A stretch of 64,000 bases of DNA from Sipunculus nudus (lineage: Eukaryota; Annelida; Sipuncula; Golfingiida; Sipunculidae). The position numbers and the translations under genes are program-made. Each line of letters begins with the position of its first letter. Positions within the stretch are counted from its first letter, which is position 1. The notes beneath the pieces were generated by a model that ran no database searches, had not been told where the DNA came from, and saw only the letters and a list, made by a program, of their open reading frames with translations. Shown here one piece after another: positions 13,301 through 25,849 of this stretch. The DNA is taken from NCBI GenBank assembly GCA_026874595.1, contig CM049316.1, forward strand, positions 57,917,676-57,981,675, in the 5' to 3' direction.

Positions 13301-13650
13301 GATCATCTTTCACTGTTTTGTCTATTATGCAGAAGTATCCATTCCCATTCTTTTGCAATATATAGATATATATGTATATGTGTGTATGTGTGTACATTTA
13401 CCAGCCAAACATAATACCTCTGGTTTAAAAGCAGGTTACTGCAACAACATGATGCAACACAGCTACCCCTTAAGTCCTATTTCCATTTGCAAGTATATGT
13501 GTGAATAATCGCTCATATCATTTTGTAATTGTGGTAATTCCATGTATTTGGTCGACACCTCTAAGGGTTGGGGGTTCTCACACACATAAATATGCAGAAC
13601 ATTCACAATGAAGTAGTGACTCAGGGCAAAACACAGCATTAAGATTTCAA
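10321..13650. other. Sequence between two converging genes
   Basis: AT-rich DNA between the tails of the + strand gene and the - strand UNC93-like gene. It contains a 26-bp perfect palindrome and a possible + strand poly(A) signal (AATAAA near 11037, followed by a T/G-rich stretch). No coding exon, RNA gene or repeat match was seen otherwise. Confidence 0.35.
10566..10591. repeat. 26-bp perfect palindrome
   Basis: Every base from 10566 to 10591 pairs with its mirror position, centred on CATG inside an alternating AT/ACATGT context. It could extrude as a cruciform or form a hairpin in RNA. Function unknown. Confidence 0.7.
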
Positions 13651-13652
13651 TA

Positions 13653-16600
13653 TTTATTCAGCGCAAAACAATAACCAACTCACAAAGAAACAACAGAGAC
13701 AAAAGTTGGGTGTGTCAGCTTTCAGTCCATACAATATAAATACACATCAGCATATATTAAACAAAATTCAAGTTTGTGCTGGCTCAACACTGTGAAATTT
13801 TAAGCAGCTGGTTAAGCCTCTATCTGCTATAAACCTGTTGTATACAGAGCTCATATCTAATCAAATCAAATTTGTTTGAATAAAACCTTTCTGGGATAAT
13901 TTTTTCACACATTTTTTATCTGGTTACTTGCAAATGTTCAAACTCAGTTAAATTAATTCAAATCACTCATCTTCACACTAATACTATTGAAAATCACGTT
14001 TTATACAAGGGTGAAATACACTACCAAACGTAAGATCTAGTAATTGTGAGAAATCAGAACATTTGAGAAGGAATGGATTAACTGATCCATCAATAACCTA
14101 GTCCATTTTAGAACAACAAATTTGGCTTTAATGTAATCTAGCTCATGAGGCTGATGTAAACCATTTCAAACGCTCTACTAATGTGCCATATGCAATGCTC
14201 AACTGTCAATGAACTGTCCTGGTTTACAGTCAAACCATTGTAGGCATGAGTAAGACATCTGGATACATGTGACATGTTACAGTTCTCCTGAAAAATAATT
14301 ATGGCACTATTCATAAGGCAAAAAGAAAGCAAAAGGAATTCAGAATGTGTGCCTTCATGTTTGCCCTTCCTTTGAGTAACACACGGTTTATATACAGTCA
14401 CTATATTAAAGTGGGGACTATTTACAAATCATTCACGGGAAAAGGTTATATACTTCAAACAAGACTACTCATAGTCCTGTACAATTATACATCAGTGGGT
14501 CTAGTTCTTGACTATATACAACTCAGTTATTCATTGATTTTAAAGTCCTGTTAACTCTCTTATTAATAGCATCAGTCAGACAATGTTCTAATATTATTGT
14601 ATATATATACAAATAAAAACTTTTGTTCATGTCTTGACATCTAGCACTCCTATACATCCACAATTTATAAATTCCTGACCATTTACAACTCATGTTTTCA
14701 TATATTCAGCTAATACTATTGTGATACCAATATTAGGCAAAATACCAGCACTTTTTACAACTGAATAATTTTCTTTTTTCACTTCACAATGGTCCATCAA
14801 CTGATATATATGCTAACATGTCACACAATTCAATAATCAGTCTCATACTGTACACATCTTCATTGCATAAATACAAGGAAAATTATATAAACCAACAAAT
14901 AATAAAATGTATGTACATGCATTTATGCATGGCAAATGATCATCAAAGTATACATCCCTTATGTCTGGTATTCCATTATGTCACACAATCCAATATTCAG
15001 TCACATATGGCACAAGTCTTGATAAATATAGAGAAAATCATATATATATACACCAATAAATGTCAAAATGTACATGGCAAACAGTTATCATCATGGACAA
15101 GAGATACAGCACCTCAAACAACATCTACATCAATCTGTGTAATATTCATGGCAACTCACTGCCCACATCAACCCCATCCCTTTAAAGCTATGCGAATGAT
15201 ATGCACAAATATTATAATTGTATAAATACATATATGTAACTGTACATAAATTACGTGGCAATCAAATATTCAAATATAAAATCTTTAGCATGAGAAAGTG
15301 ATAGCATATATCCTTTTTGGGTGTTAAAACATATCCTATCACTATTCTTAATACAAAGAGGGAAGGCAATAAAAAAGGTATGGTTCTCAGGTACATTTTT
15401 TTCAGAAATCAGTGTGGGAGGGCGATATTTTATTTTTGATCTTTTTTATATGTTTCAATAAAAAAGTCATGATCAGGTAAAAGCATGAAAATAACAGAAT
15501 TTTATGGCTCAATAGGTAAAAGCACTACATAACAAAGGAAATCTCATCAAAATTGTGTTATTTTATCTTCTTGAAAGATGAAAATTAAATTAAAATTTTT
15601 TTAAGCTAGGGGTAAAAATTGATGAGGGTGGTGCCTGAGAACCATATCTTTTATATTTTTATGGCCTTATGCATACAACATACATTTAATTCACATGACG
15701 ACAATTTTTTAATGTATGTTGGATTATTCTCCTGAAGCTAACTATATACAAAGAAGCAAAGTACAGGCCAACCAATATAGACCATCAAACATGAAATCAA
15801 TTTCCCTCTTCTACATTCCTCTGCAAATGCTGAATTTCAACAATAAAAAACATTATTGCTTGAATCATGATTCATTAAGTTTAGGATGAAGTACGCTAAT
15901 TGGTTATCTTCCACTAAACTACAAACAATGTTTCACATACAATTGGTCCTTAGTCAATCTTAGTTAATATTGTCAATTTATCAGATTTTTTTTTAATTTC
16001 TATATTGGCATTGGTCATAGACTTTTTTTTCTTTAATTGGTCTCTGTCATATGTTAATATCATTAACAAAATCACAATCAGACTGTTTATCTATTGTCAT
16101 TTTCTCAAAGATATATTCCCCATTCACAACTGGAGGTTTATTAACAACCCAGTGTACAAGGCCTCAGTCTTAACGCATTTTCCCCCAAGTTCCAACTAAT
16201 CTGTGTGCATTTCCATAAAATCAATTCCAATCATATAAAAATACTCATTCTCAAGGTTATTAAGTATAAAATGATTTTAGACTTTCAATTACTGTTACAT
16301 TCTTACAGAATCATCAGTCACATGTTCCCAGGAAACTTTCACCAATCAATTAATATTCAAATCTCAATCACACAGGCATATAATTATGTAATGTACAAAG
16401 AAGTAAAATGTAAAACTGGACTGGTCATAAAATACTAGTACTAACTAAATCCACAATATACACAGTTAAAATTTGAACATGCAGGTATTGACACTAACTG
16501 TTAACCACTTGACCAGACAAATAAAAGTTCAAGAAATAGTGGAAGGCCAACCAAAAGTGGGTTCCTACTTGCCTCGCAAGTGGATCCAACATAAACCTTT

Positions 16601-18016
16601 ACCCAAAGGCCTAAAACATAACTAATCTTCATTTACCCATTTTTCTTTCTTGGAGAAATGGAATCATATTGTAATATTTCTATGTTAAATTGCCTGTTTG
16701 GTTATCATTGCAAAAAACTAAAGAGAAATATTATTAACTAACAAACATTTGAACATATTTATTGTTGCTAAATGTTCGTATAGAACAGACTTTTTGTGTT
16801 TGTGGTTGTGGTCACTGATTTTTGAAGCACAAGTAAAATTCATTTGGAGCAAGTAAAACACAGATGTTACTTACCTAATTGGGTAAGTACTTTCAACAGT
16901 TAATGTCAAACCCCGACAAAATACAAGTACTACTGATAATTATCAATGTCAAACCCTTGAAAGTTTTATCTATTATATCCTGTCTCATATTTAAATAAAC
17001 ATTTTTTATTCACATCAAGCTTTATGACTGATCTATTGAAGTTTCATAGTGAATTATTATTCCTACAATTTCAGGCTAACAGAAGTATCTAGACATTCAT
17101 GTGTTGAAGCTGAACTGATAGACATATTAAATGCAATCAATATTTAAGTAATCAAATCAAATGTCAAGTCTATCACCTCAGTAGAATAAATCATTATTTA
17201 AATCTCAAAATTATTTAAATAGTAATTAACCATACACAAAATATCACATCACATTATAAGTACAATATAAATACCACCTTATTTGTTATATGAATATATA
17301 TTGTCTTGTCATAAATCTTCTTACAGCTCATTTAAACCCCTCTGACATGACTTTAAATTAAACTTTCATTCTATCCACTCCAAAACAGAAAACCTTTATA
17401 TATATATACCACTGGTATTGCCAGTATACCACACCTGCCACCTTTACCTCTCTTAATAGCTAAACATACACTCCCTCATATATCAACATTTATATTCCCC
17501 ACAACACCTTAAATGTAAGTGAAAAGATCATATCACTGCTCATGTCTCCTGTATCTTTATACTCGGGCCAAGGAGGTTATGTTGTCACTCATGTCTGTTT
17601 TTCTCCATTTGTTTGTTGGCTTGTTTGTTTGTAAGCAGCAGCAGCTTGCAAATACCACTGGACACATTCCCATTAAAACCAGAATGAGGGATGGGGCGAC
17701 AGATCATAAGAGAATAAAGCTATATCAAATGTTTGTGCAGAAATTGGATATAAGGGCAGTACAAGTTTTGTTTTGTCTTGGCAGAGGTATGGCCTCTACT
17801 GACAGCTCTTTAGATACCATTGGTCATACTTTCACATACAAATTTTCATACAATACCTTGTCCTTCTCATTCTCATATCCAAATAAATGACACCAAGCAC
17901 AGATGATTTCCAGTGGAAGGTTCCATTGCAGAATTAGGGGTGACAGAATTAGCAGGCTCAGTCAGTCAGGCTGATGTATCTTAAGTACCAAATAAATGTA
18001 CAAAATGAACTCTCAT
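13653..18016 (-). other. Probable 3' UTR of the UNC93-like gene
   Basis: After the stop codon at 18017-18019 the - strand runs through about 4.4 kb of AT-rich sequence without exon signals. A candidate AATAAA (complement of 13653-13658) is followed by T/G-rich sequence. Several other TTTATT sites lie between (for example near 16140 and 16760), so the true end could be much closer. The extent is a guess. Confidence 0.3.
14820..15110. repeat. 160-bp imperfect tandem duplication
   Basis: The block starting 'tcacacaattcaataatcag' at 14821 recurs as 'tcacacaatccaatattcag' at 14981. Further shared words are 'gtacacatcttcattgcat'/'gcacaagtcttgat' and 'aatgtatgtacatg'/'aatgtacatggc'. The 135-residue open frame crossing it is a by-product. 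Confidence 0.5.
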
Positions 18017-18249
18017 TTACAGTTTGGTGGCTGCATTTCTGATTTCTCCTTCCTCCCATTTCATATACCCCTCTAGGCCACCATAACTCACCATAGAAAC
18101 ACTAAGTAGCCCTGCAGTGATGTAACTCTTAATGTTCATACACAAGAACTGCGCGTATCCATAACCAATCATGTTGCCCATGGCCTCATACATACGAAGA
18201 CAGGCAAAACCTGCTTCTTGTTGCTTTGGGAAGAGAATACCACAAAGAC
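18017..18249 (-). CDS. UNC93-like protein, last coding exon
   Basis: The acceptor is TTTTCCAG (complement, ending 18250) and the exon is entered at phase 1. It encodes residues of about 550-627. The first residues (LCGILF) align in register with the family's conserved x-LYGVLF after WQTQ. They are followed by an acidic helix, a conserved R-x-Y/W-E-A-x-G motif (LRMYEAMGNMIGYGYAQFL), the last membrane span (YITAGLLSVSMVSYGGLEGY) and a charged cytosolic tail ending in TKL. The stop is TAA at 18019-18017. Confidence 0.9.
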
Positions 18250-18393
18250 CTGGAAAATGCAATATAAAAAATTTAGTAAAATATAATCACAGGAGTATGT
18301 GAAAATGACAAAGAATCCAATTTAAAAAAGGAGCAAATTTTCTAAAGAGATTTTTTGAGAGATCATAAATGAAACTTGAAAATTCAGTTTTAC

Positions 18394-18799
18394 ATGCTGT
18401 GGTTGGCTTTAAATTCACGTAGTTAAATTTTCATGATTTTCCCCTTTCCATGTTTTTGCAAGAGATCCATTTTCATGATCTGACAATACAAAAGACCTAT
18501 ACGCAAAGTAAAAACCATTATTATGTAAATTAATTACATCAAATATTATTTGTACAAATATTAGTAACAAAACATTGTTCATTAATGGCAGACAATTGAA
18601 AAGATCTGATATGATTTGAAATCTCAGTCTGTGAACATACACAATCTATTTTTATTCAAAATGTTAACATTTTGTTTTTCAACTTTGCCTTTGATGATAA
18701 GATCTGTTATTCACGAATGTTTTATTTTTCATGATAAGTCCCCTTTCGTGAATATCACAAATTTGAAACTCTTGCAAACAAAAAGGCAACCACAGTATT
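18394..18799. mobile_element. Foldback MITE in the last UNC93 intron
   Basis: Terminal inverted repeats: GCTGTGGTTGGCTTT on the left and the complement, AAAAGGCAACCACAGT, on the right. The interior halves also fold back on each other (ttcacgtagtt / ttcgtgaatat; ttttcatgat / atcatgaaaa). There is no coding capacity. A partial copy of the same end lies at 669. Confidence 0.55.
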
Positions 18800-19021
18800 T
18801 ATTCTTATGAATCAAAACTATCTTTCAATGTGGAGGTAAGACTTGGCACATCTTTTTGAGAAAAAGTTAATTCTTCAATGAAATCTGAATTTTAAGTTTG
18901 CTTCATTTACAGAATTTACATTTGGATGAAATACATAATATATCACATATAGATATTAACACTCTTTACTGGTTACTCTGCTGGTTACTCGCTATGAATA
19001 TGAGTAATAATATCTACTCAC

Positions 19022-19153
19022 TACACATCTGTGTCTGCCAGATACCATCAGCTACAGCCCAACCCCCGAGCAATATGAACCTCATTGTCAGGTCATCCAC
19101 ATCCGGTCGCCATAGGAACATCGTCATCATCAATGCAGCATGTATGCCAGCAG
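19022..19153 (-). CDS. UNC93-like protein, fourth of five coding exons
   Basis: A 132-nt exon with acceptor TTTGTTCAG and donor GTGAGT, phase 1 at both ends. It encodes the segment AAGIHAALMMTMFLWRPDVD, then a membrane span containing GGWAVADGIWQTQ. The G-x-W-G/A-V-A-D-x-x-W-Q-T-Q signature is diagnostic of UNC93 proteins. The open frame continues past the donor to a stop, but the phase and family alignment both favour splicing at 19022. Confidence 0.92.
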
Positions 19154-19205
19154 CTGAACAAATAGGAAACAGAAAAATTATAATTAACTGTGATAAATAA
19201 GTCAA

Positions 19206-19600
19206 TTATATATGCTCCTGAGGCAGCGGAAAACTTGCACTTCTAAAGAAGCTACTGATTTTCACGCTGCCTGCTTTGACCGTTTATGGCGCACTTAAAC
19301 ACCAGGTGGTGCACATGGGCCTGTCTGCTTAAAAAGCAGTTGATGTGACTATCAGCCAACCAAATGCAAGCCAACAAACGCTCGACAGGCATCAGGCTCT
19401 GCCCAGAAACCACGTGTGCGGCAATTCTCTCTGAGCCTGTGGCCTGTTCAAACGGTAGCCGGGGCGATGAGCTGTCACTCAAAACAAAATGAACAACATT
19501 GGCTTCATGTATTCCTGGCTTGGCAGGAAAACCATTTTGCTTCCAGCACAGGGTCTCATCTGATTGGACCAAAATACAGTGCTACCCTCTAGTGTAGAGA
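19206..19600. other. GC-richer unassigned block beside an UNC93 exon
   Basis: This stretch is clearly richer in G+C than the surrounding intron. It holds a 106-codon open frame on the - strand (19252-19572) with no recognisable domain and no good splice sites. It may be an old repeat or a regulatory block. No second copy was seen in the window. Confidence 0.25.
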
Positions 19601-19907
19601 TTCAGAATACAAGGTCATAACAAACAGCGCTTACGATATAGGTAGTTGGCCTATGGGTAAAACGCTGTGTAAAGAGTGTATCAATTTTATTGAGCATGAC
19701 AAAAATGAAATATGATAAAACTTAACAAGTGACCCATGGGTCATGACGCTCAGCTGACTGGGAAGAGATTCGCAAAAGGAAATTTTATCATCAGAATGGT
19801 AGTATATACCCATTCAACTGAAGCATCAAACAGATTAACCAACAGGCCAAGATTTAGTCTGTATTTATATATCTCAAAAATAGAGAAAAATGTGTAAACT
19901 TTTAAAA

Positions 19908-21079
19908 CTAGAATACGGGTAACCGACAAGTGACTACATGTATCTGCCAAAATCGGATAGTGAGGCATGGATTGAGTGGCAAGGGGAAATAGAGTGAGGT
20001 ATGTTGCATATTAGCATGGATGTCTGCAGCCTAAATGTGTATGTAGGTTGTGCCACCTACCACAAATCCAGAAAGCTGTCCAAGTTGTATACACCTGCAA
20101 AATTTTAGGCAGAAAAGTCAAACCACTACATGTATATGAGCGATTTTTGCCCATGGCAGACAAACAGACAAACACTGTGCAAAAATCTTTGCAGGTAACC
20201 CCTCCAGTTTTGTGTATGATAAAGACCTATGTGAGATCTAAACACATGCACAATTTTGGCCCAATCGGTCAAATGGTTCCTGAGATATGAGCTTGGATGT
20301 GTCCAGCGTTAACTAGAATGTAGGTGGCGCCACCTGTCATAGAATCAAGAAAGCTGTCCACTATGTATAAACCTGCAAAATTTTAGGCAGTTATGTCGAA
20401 CCACTACAGAGAAATGAGTAATTTTAGGCCACGGCAGACTAACAGACAGACGCTGTGCAAACATTGTTACAGGTGGCGCCACCATTTTTTGTGTATGTTA
20501 CAGAGCTATCAAAGGGCTACATTTGTATAAATTTTATTTCCTGATCGGTCAAACGGTTCCCGAGATATAAGCTTGGATGTCATCAGCGTGAACGTGAACG
20601 TAGGTGGCGCCACCTGTCATAAAATCAAGAAAGCTATCCTGGATGTATACACATGACGAATTTCAGGTGAATTAGTCAATTCACTGCAGAGATATGAGTG
20701 ATTTTAACCCAAGGCAGATGAACAGATGGACACTGTGCAAACATGGTTACAGGTGGCGCCACCATTTTTTGTGTATGTTATAAAGCAATCCAAGGGCTAA
20801 ATTTGTATCAATTTTATTTCCTGATCGGTCAAACGGTTCCCGAGATATGAGGGTTTATGAGTGGAAACAGACCCACAAATGGACACTGGATAGAGAGGAA
20901 AGGTCAGAGGTCAATGCAAATTGGTTAGGCACCAGTTCACATGTGACCCGATAATAGGTGTAAGTTTGAATAAGAATAATCGGTCCATTAGTCTCCGAGG
21001 AGCTCTCTGGAAACGAACGCCGCCGCGGCGGAGGAACTCGGTCAAAAACATAGTATCCGCAAAACTTCGTTTTGGCGGA
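19908..21079 (-). mobile_element. Canonical non-autonomous Helitron B, copy 1
   Basis: On the - strand it starts with TC (TCCGCC... at 21079, preceded by A) and ends with a degenerate hairpin followed by CTAG (19911-19908), followed by T. That is the A-TC...CTAG-T rule of canonical Helitrons. Near the 5' end an inverted repeat (GTATCCGCAAAAC / GTTTTGGCGGATAC, 21053-21082) forms a hairpin. The interior is three tandem units of about 280 bp whose borders carry GGTGGCGCCACC. No Rep/helicase is encoded. It sits inside element A1; A-type sequence continues on both sides. Confidence 0.78.
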
Positions 21080-21424
21080 TACAAAAATACAGATGGCTCC
21101 ACCAGTCTGCAGAAACTAATAAAAACACTTAATGGTCAATATCCATGCAAAAAATCATGGTGATCTCTGCATTTGTTGTTCAGATACTTCAGTTTTTGTA
21201 TCAAATTGTCCATTATTCTGAGGGATACTTCGGAGTCCAATAGCTTGAAGGATATGGGTAACAGAGACCTAATTTCAAGTTTCCACAGGCACCTTTCATG
21301 GGCCTCCTTGCATGACAAGAATGAAGATTCTAGGTCCAGTTGTTGCGATTTGTACCCTGTTGACAGATAACCACATCTTTAAAGGTCTCAAAAAAAAGAA
21401 AAAAATTCGTAAAAATCTGAAAAA

Positions 21425-23327
21425 CAAGGGACCTATGGGTCACTGTGCTCAGCTGACGTTAACCTTGAAGGTAAAAATCTAAAATAATATCTAATGGAGA
21501 TAAAGTGTAAGAGGAAGAGGTAGTAAAGGCCATGGTTTGTTTATATGATTGGATTGTATTGATGAGCAAGAAATTGTTGCAAAAAATATTTTGTGACCTG
21601 ACCATGTGTTTCCTAATGTTGAAACTAAAGCATGTGAGCAGTTTGTGAACAAATGATCTGTACTATTACCATGATCATTGGTTGGTTTTTCAATGAACTG
21701 TTGACATTTCAGTAGTTTACACATTTGTTCAATTGAATCTATTTTTTTGTATAATATATATTATTAAATATATATGTATTTTTTTTATGAAATGTATACA
21801 GTTGAAATATAGCTAATTAACAACATAAAACAGGGCAAACAAAGCCTGATCTCAAATTCTGCTGAGGCAGGAAAATAATGAACAAAAGTTTGTATTATTT
21901 TATCACATCAATTATTTTCTAATTTAAGTTTATATTTCTATACATTTCCAATATAACATATATATCTGAATATAAAAGTTGATTCATAATTCTCAATTGC
22001 ATCATCATAAATCTCAATCTTGTCAGATAACACCACATCATGCATACAAATGTTTATTTATTTTTTATCACAAAAATATATCTTTTAAATCTGTAAAACA
22101 ATAAATATCTAAAAATAATACTTGATTTAGATTTCACAATTTTTAATTGTGTCTTTATTTATCCATAATGTGCTTCATATTTTATAATAATTTAAGCATA
22201 CTGATGGGTTCATTTATATTTGTTAAAATCATTTAAAAGAAAATTGATTTCTTTAAAAATGCTACATTACACAACATTGCATCTTCTGGATTACACCTTG
22301 AATTATTTTTTCAAGGAAAGTTTTTGCATATCGGAGTGGAAACAGCATTACAATTAAGGAGATACAGTGAAAACAATAACAATTACTGCATAACACTTGG
22401 TGGGTTGGGTTTGCGGGGGGGGGGGGGGGGGGGGGGGATTGGGGTGGTGATATGAGAATAACTGTACACCTGTCACAGCAGGGGATCTCCCCCAGTGACT
22501 GTAACAAATCAGAAACCCTGGCATAGCTGACTTCCAGTGACCTGGAGTGGGACCCTGCATCTGTAATCAAAGCAAGTGACTACAGAAAAAAATCAATAAC
22601 TAGCTTAATTTTCAAGCTTTTATTTTCAAATTTCAGATTTAGACAAACTAAATATTTATGTTTACATGCTGTGAAAATTAAATCAATGGTGCTTACAGGA
22701 AAAAAACGTGCCATGGTCAAAGTTGGGCAAAATTTAAGGTACTGATTTTTTTTTTATGCTAATAACTTAAAAAATTTACAAAATTTAGATCTAATTTTGG
22801 GTAAACAATTGAATCTTAATTAAACATAGTTATATACTTGATAAAATAGACTCTAGTTTCAAAATTTTTCATGTTAAGTGAGTTATTATTTTTCCTGATT
22901 TTTTACAAAGTCCATTATGTTTTGGCCCATAACTTAAAGAATTTATAATTTACAGACTTAATTTCTGGCATGTACATAGGAACTATATAGAGGAATATTT
23001 ATGGAAAATATGAGGAAAAACAGATGAGTGGTTTTGATATTAGGCAGTCCTGAAGTGTGAAAATAGGATTTTAATAAAAAATTGAGGTTTTTCCTTAATT
23101 TCTCAAAGGAACGAAGTCGCAAAGACCCAGTTTTCGGCTTGGTAGGAGATCTTGGGGACATCTAACATTATGCTGAATTTTGGATTCCTGGGTCTTACGG
23201 TTTCAAAACGTGCCACATCTACGGACGGACGGACGGACGGACGGACGGGCGGACGGACAGACGGACGGACGACGGACAATGGACCATGACTATAGCTCAG
23301 ATGACTTATAGTCAGCTGAGCTAAAAA
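21425..23327 (-). mobile_element. Helentron-like element C, copy 1, nested in A1
   Basis: The left end is CAAGGGACCTATGGGTCAC, followed by GCTCAGCTGA. The right end is an ACGG/ACGGAC microsatellite (23222-23277), a hairpin (AGCTCAGATGACT...) and TCAGCTGAGCTAAAAA. The body is unlike A. It contains a 23-base G run (22415-22437), the block 'gtacacctgtcacagcaggg', and 'ccagtgacctggagtgg'. The 336-bp A repeat breaks at 21424 and resumes at 23328, so C1 inserted into A1. No coding region was found. Confidence 0.78.
22415..22437 (+). repeat. 23-base poly-G tract
   Basis: An uninterrupted G run inside element C1. Equivalent runs sit in the other C copies (44054, 47718, 48887, 49710). Confidence 0.9.
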
Positions 23328-25067
23328 TAGAGGTGGCACACCCAGTCTGCAGAAATTGATGGAACAGCTCATGATCAATATGTATGCCGAAAATCATGAC
23401 CATCAGTGTTGTAGTTATTGAAATACTGCAGTTTTTGTATCAAATTTTCCATTATTCTGGGGGGGGGTATTTTGGACCCATACAGCTTAAAGAATATGGG
23501 TAACAGAGACCTAATTTCAAGTTTCCATGGAGACTTTTCATGGGTCTCCCTGTGTGTCAAGAATGAAGATTCTTGGTCCAGTTTTTATGATTTGTGCCCT
23601 GTTAACAGATGTTCATATCTTTAAAGGTCTCAAAAATACAGAAAAATTTCGTAAAAAAAAACGAACAAATACAGGTGGTGCCACCAGTCTGCAGAAACTT
23701 ATGAAACACTCCATGATCAATATCCATGCAAACAATTATGGTTATCTCTGCATTAGTTGTTCAGATACTTTAGCTTTTGTATCAAATTTTCCATTATTCT
23801 GAGCTGTACTTTGGAGTGCCATAGCTCAAAGGATATGGGTAACAGAGACCAAATTTCAGGTTTACATGGAGACTTATCATGGGTCTCCCTGTGTGTCAAG
23901 AACGAAGATTCTAGGTCCAGTCGTTACGATTTGTACCCTGTTGACAGATAACTACATCCTTAAAGGTCTCAAAAATGGAGAAAACAATTCGTGAACATTG
24001 AAAAATACAGGTGGCGCCACCAGTCTGCACAAACTGATGAAACATCTCATGATCAATATGTATGTCGAAAATCATGACCATCAGTGATGTAGTTAATGAG
24101 ATATTGAAGTTTTTTTATGAAATTTTTGACTATTCTGGGGGGTAATTTTGGGTCCCATAGCTCGAAGGATATGGGTAACAGAGACCTAATTTCTGGTTTC
24201 CATGGAGACTTTTCATAGGTCTCTCAGTGTGTCGAAAATGAAGATTCTAGGTCCAGTTGTTACGATTTGTGCCACGCTAACAGATGACAGCATCCTCAAA
24301 GGTCTCAAAAATAGAGGAAAAAATCGTAAAAAATCAAACAGTACAGGTGGCGCCACCAGTCTGCAGGAACTGATCGAACATCTCATGAACAATATGTATG
24401 CCAAAAATGAAGACCATCAGTGATGTAGTTATTGAGATATTGAAGTTTTTGTATGAAATTTTTTACTATTCTGGGGGGTACTTTGGGGCCCCATAGCTCA
24501 AAGGATATGGGTAACAGAGACCTAATTTCTGGTTTCCAAGGAGATTTTTCATGGACCTCTCAGTGTGTCAAGAATTAAGATTCTAAGTCCAGTCTTTATG
24601 ATTTGTGCCTTGTTAACAGATGTTCACATTTTTAAAGGTCTCAAAAATAGAGAAAAAAATTCGTAAAAAATCGAAAAATACAGGTGGCACCACCAGTCTG
24701 CAGGAAATGATGTAACATCTCATGATCAATATGTATGCCAAAAATCATGACCATCAGTCAAGTAGTTAATGAGATATTGAAGTTTTTGTATGAAATTTTT
24801 GACTTTTCTGGGGGGTACTTTGGGGCCACATAGCTCGAAGGATATGGGAAACAGAGACCTAATTTCTGGTTTCCAAGGAGATTTTTTATGGACCTCTCAG
24901 AATCCCAAGTTACAAGGTTCTAGGTCCAGCGGTTACGATTTGTGCCTGGTTAACGGACGGACAGACGGACAGACGGTCAGATGGACAGACGGACAGACGG
25001 ACAGACGGACGACGGACAAAGAGTGATCGCTATAGCTCAGATGACTTTCAGTCAGCTGAGCTAAAAA

Positions 25068-25598
25068 ACTATCATTAATATTTCTGCAATACCTTCTTAT
25101 CAACCTTATTCATGCATAAATCATTAAATGCTTATATTTTCTTCTGTCATCAGACACAAAAGATATGAATCTAAAATATCAAGGATTTAATCTTTTCTCA
25201 AATGATGTCTCATATAAAATTATGTAAAATGTTTAATATAAGAAATTTATCAAGGTTCACCATGTGGGAGACAGGACTATGATAGTTAATGCACAGACCA
25301 ACATGTGTTCCTGCATTGCATATGCTGGGCATCAACGTACAGCAAACAATCCCTGCATCCTTCAGAAGTGTTCACAGTTTAAAAGTTATTTTACAGCCCA
25401 AAACACAACCACTTCTAATGCTGACTGCCATATACATGTAGGTAACTAACCCAAAGTCATACATGTCAGCGACAATAGCTGGTGTTGCTAGTTAAATGGA
25501 AAGGTCTATTAGTTCTATATGTGGAGCCATACACATTATATTGTCTGTGGTACAATACTTGTACATTGTCCCAATACTTTTGCCACTTCACTGCTCTC
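25068..25598. other. Intron sequence between element A1 and the minisatellite
   Basis: AT-rich intron DNA of the UNC93-like gene with no repeat match or exon signal. It includes the short open frame 25264-25449, which has no support. Confidence 0.4.
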
Positions 25599-25748
25599 AT
25601 TTTATCTATGTCATTTCCCGTGACACCTTCTTGCTCCCTCCATATCATTTTATCTATGTCATTTCCCGTGACACCTTCTTGCTCCCTCCATATCATTTTA
25701 TCTGTGTCATTTCCCGTGACACCTTCTTGCTCCCTCCATATCATTTTA
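25599..25748. repeat. 48-bp tandem repeat, about 3 copies
   Basis: The unit 'gtcatttcccgtgacacctt...ccatatcattttatct' repeats three times with almost no divergence. The period is a multiple of three, so frames stay open on both strands, explaining the repetitive open frames there. It directly precedes the 33-bp minisatellite and may share its origin. Confidence 0.8.
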
Positions 25749-25849
25749 TTTCTTGAATGTGCCCTGGCATCTTCCTGTCATTTCCCTAACTTTTTCTGGC
25801 ACCTTACACAAACATTTTATATCTGTCAATGTTTTCTGGCAGTTTTTAG

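Larger units (their letters stand above)
19726..25067 (-). mobile_element. Helentron-like element A, copy 1, with two nested insertions
   Basis: Family A is non-autonomous. On the + strand its left end is CAAGTGACCCATGGGTCATG: a palindrome, TGACCCATGGGTCA, followed by the subterminal repeat GCTCAGCTGA. The right end is a (GGAC/AGAC)n microsatellite (24953-25017), a short hairpin and the inverted subterminal repeat TCAGCTGAGC before TAAAAA. Read on the - strand this matches the Helentron plan: 5' subterminal repeat, GTCY microsatellite, tandem core, 3' subterminal repeat, then a terminal palindrome, with T/T flanks. The core is about 336-bp tandem units, each starting with ACAGGTGGCGCCACC-like sequence (21090, 23331, 23672, 24009, 24345, 24682). 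Element B1 (19908-21079) and element C1 (21425-23327) interrupt it. Its own sequence totals about 2267 bp. It lies in the UNC93 intron between 19154 and 26919. Confidence 0.8.

Noticed and set aside
14818-15225. 135-codon open frame
   Set aside because: It crosses a 160-bp tandem duplication in the presumed 3' UTR; composition is AT-driven and no family was recognised.
23103-23378. Proline/arginine-rich open frame (VRPSVRPPVRPSV)
   Set aside because: It is the translation of the ACGG microsatellite at the end of element C1; the same artefact occurs at 44661-44900 and 54743-54946.
23331-25000. CRISPR-like array of regular repeats
   Set aside because: Units are 336 bp with no short repeat/unique spacer alternation, and the context is a eukaryotic transposon core.
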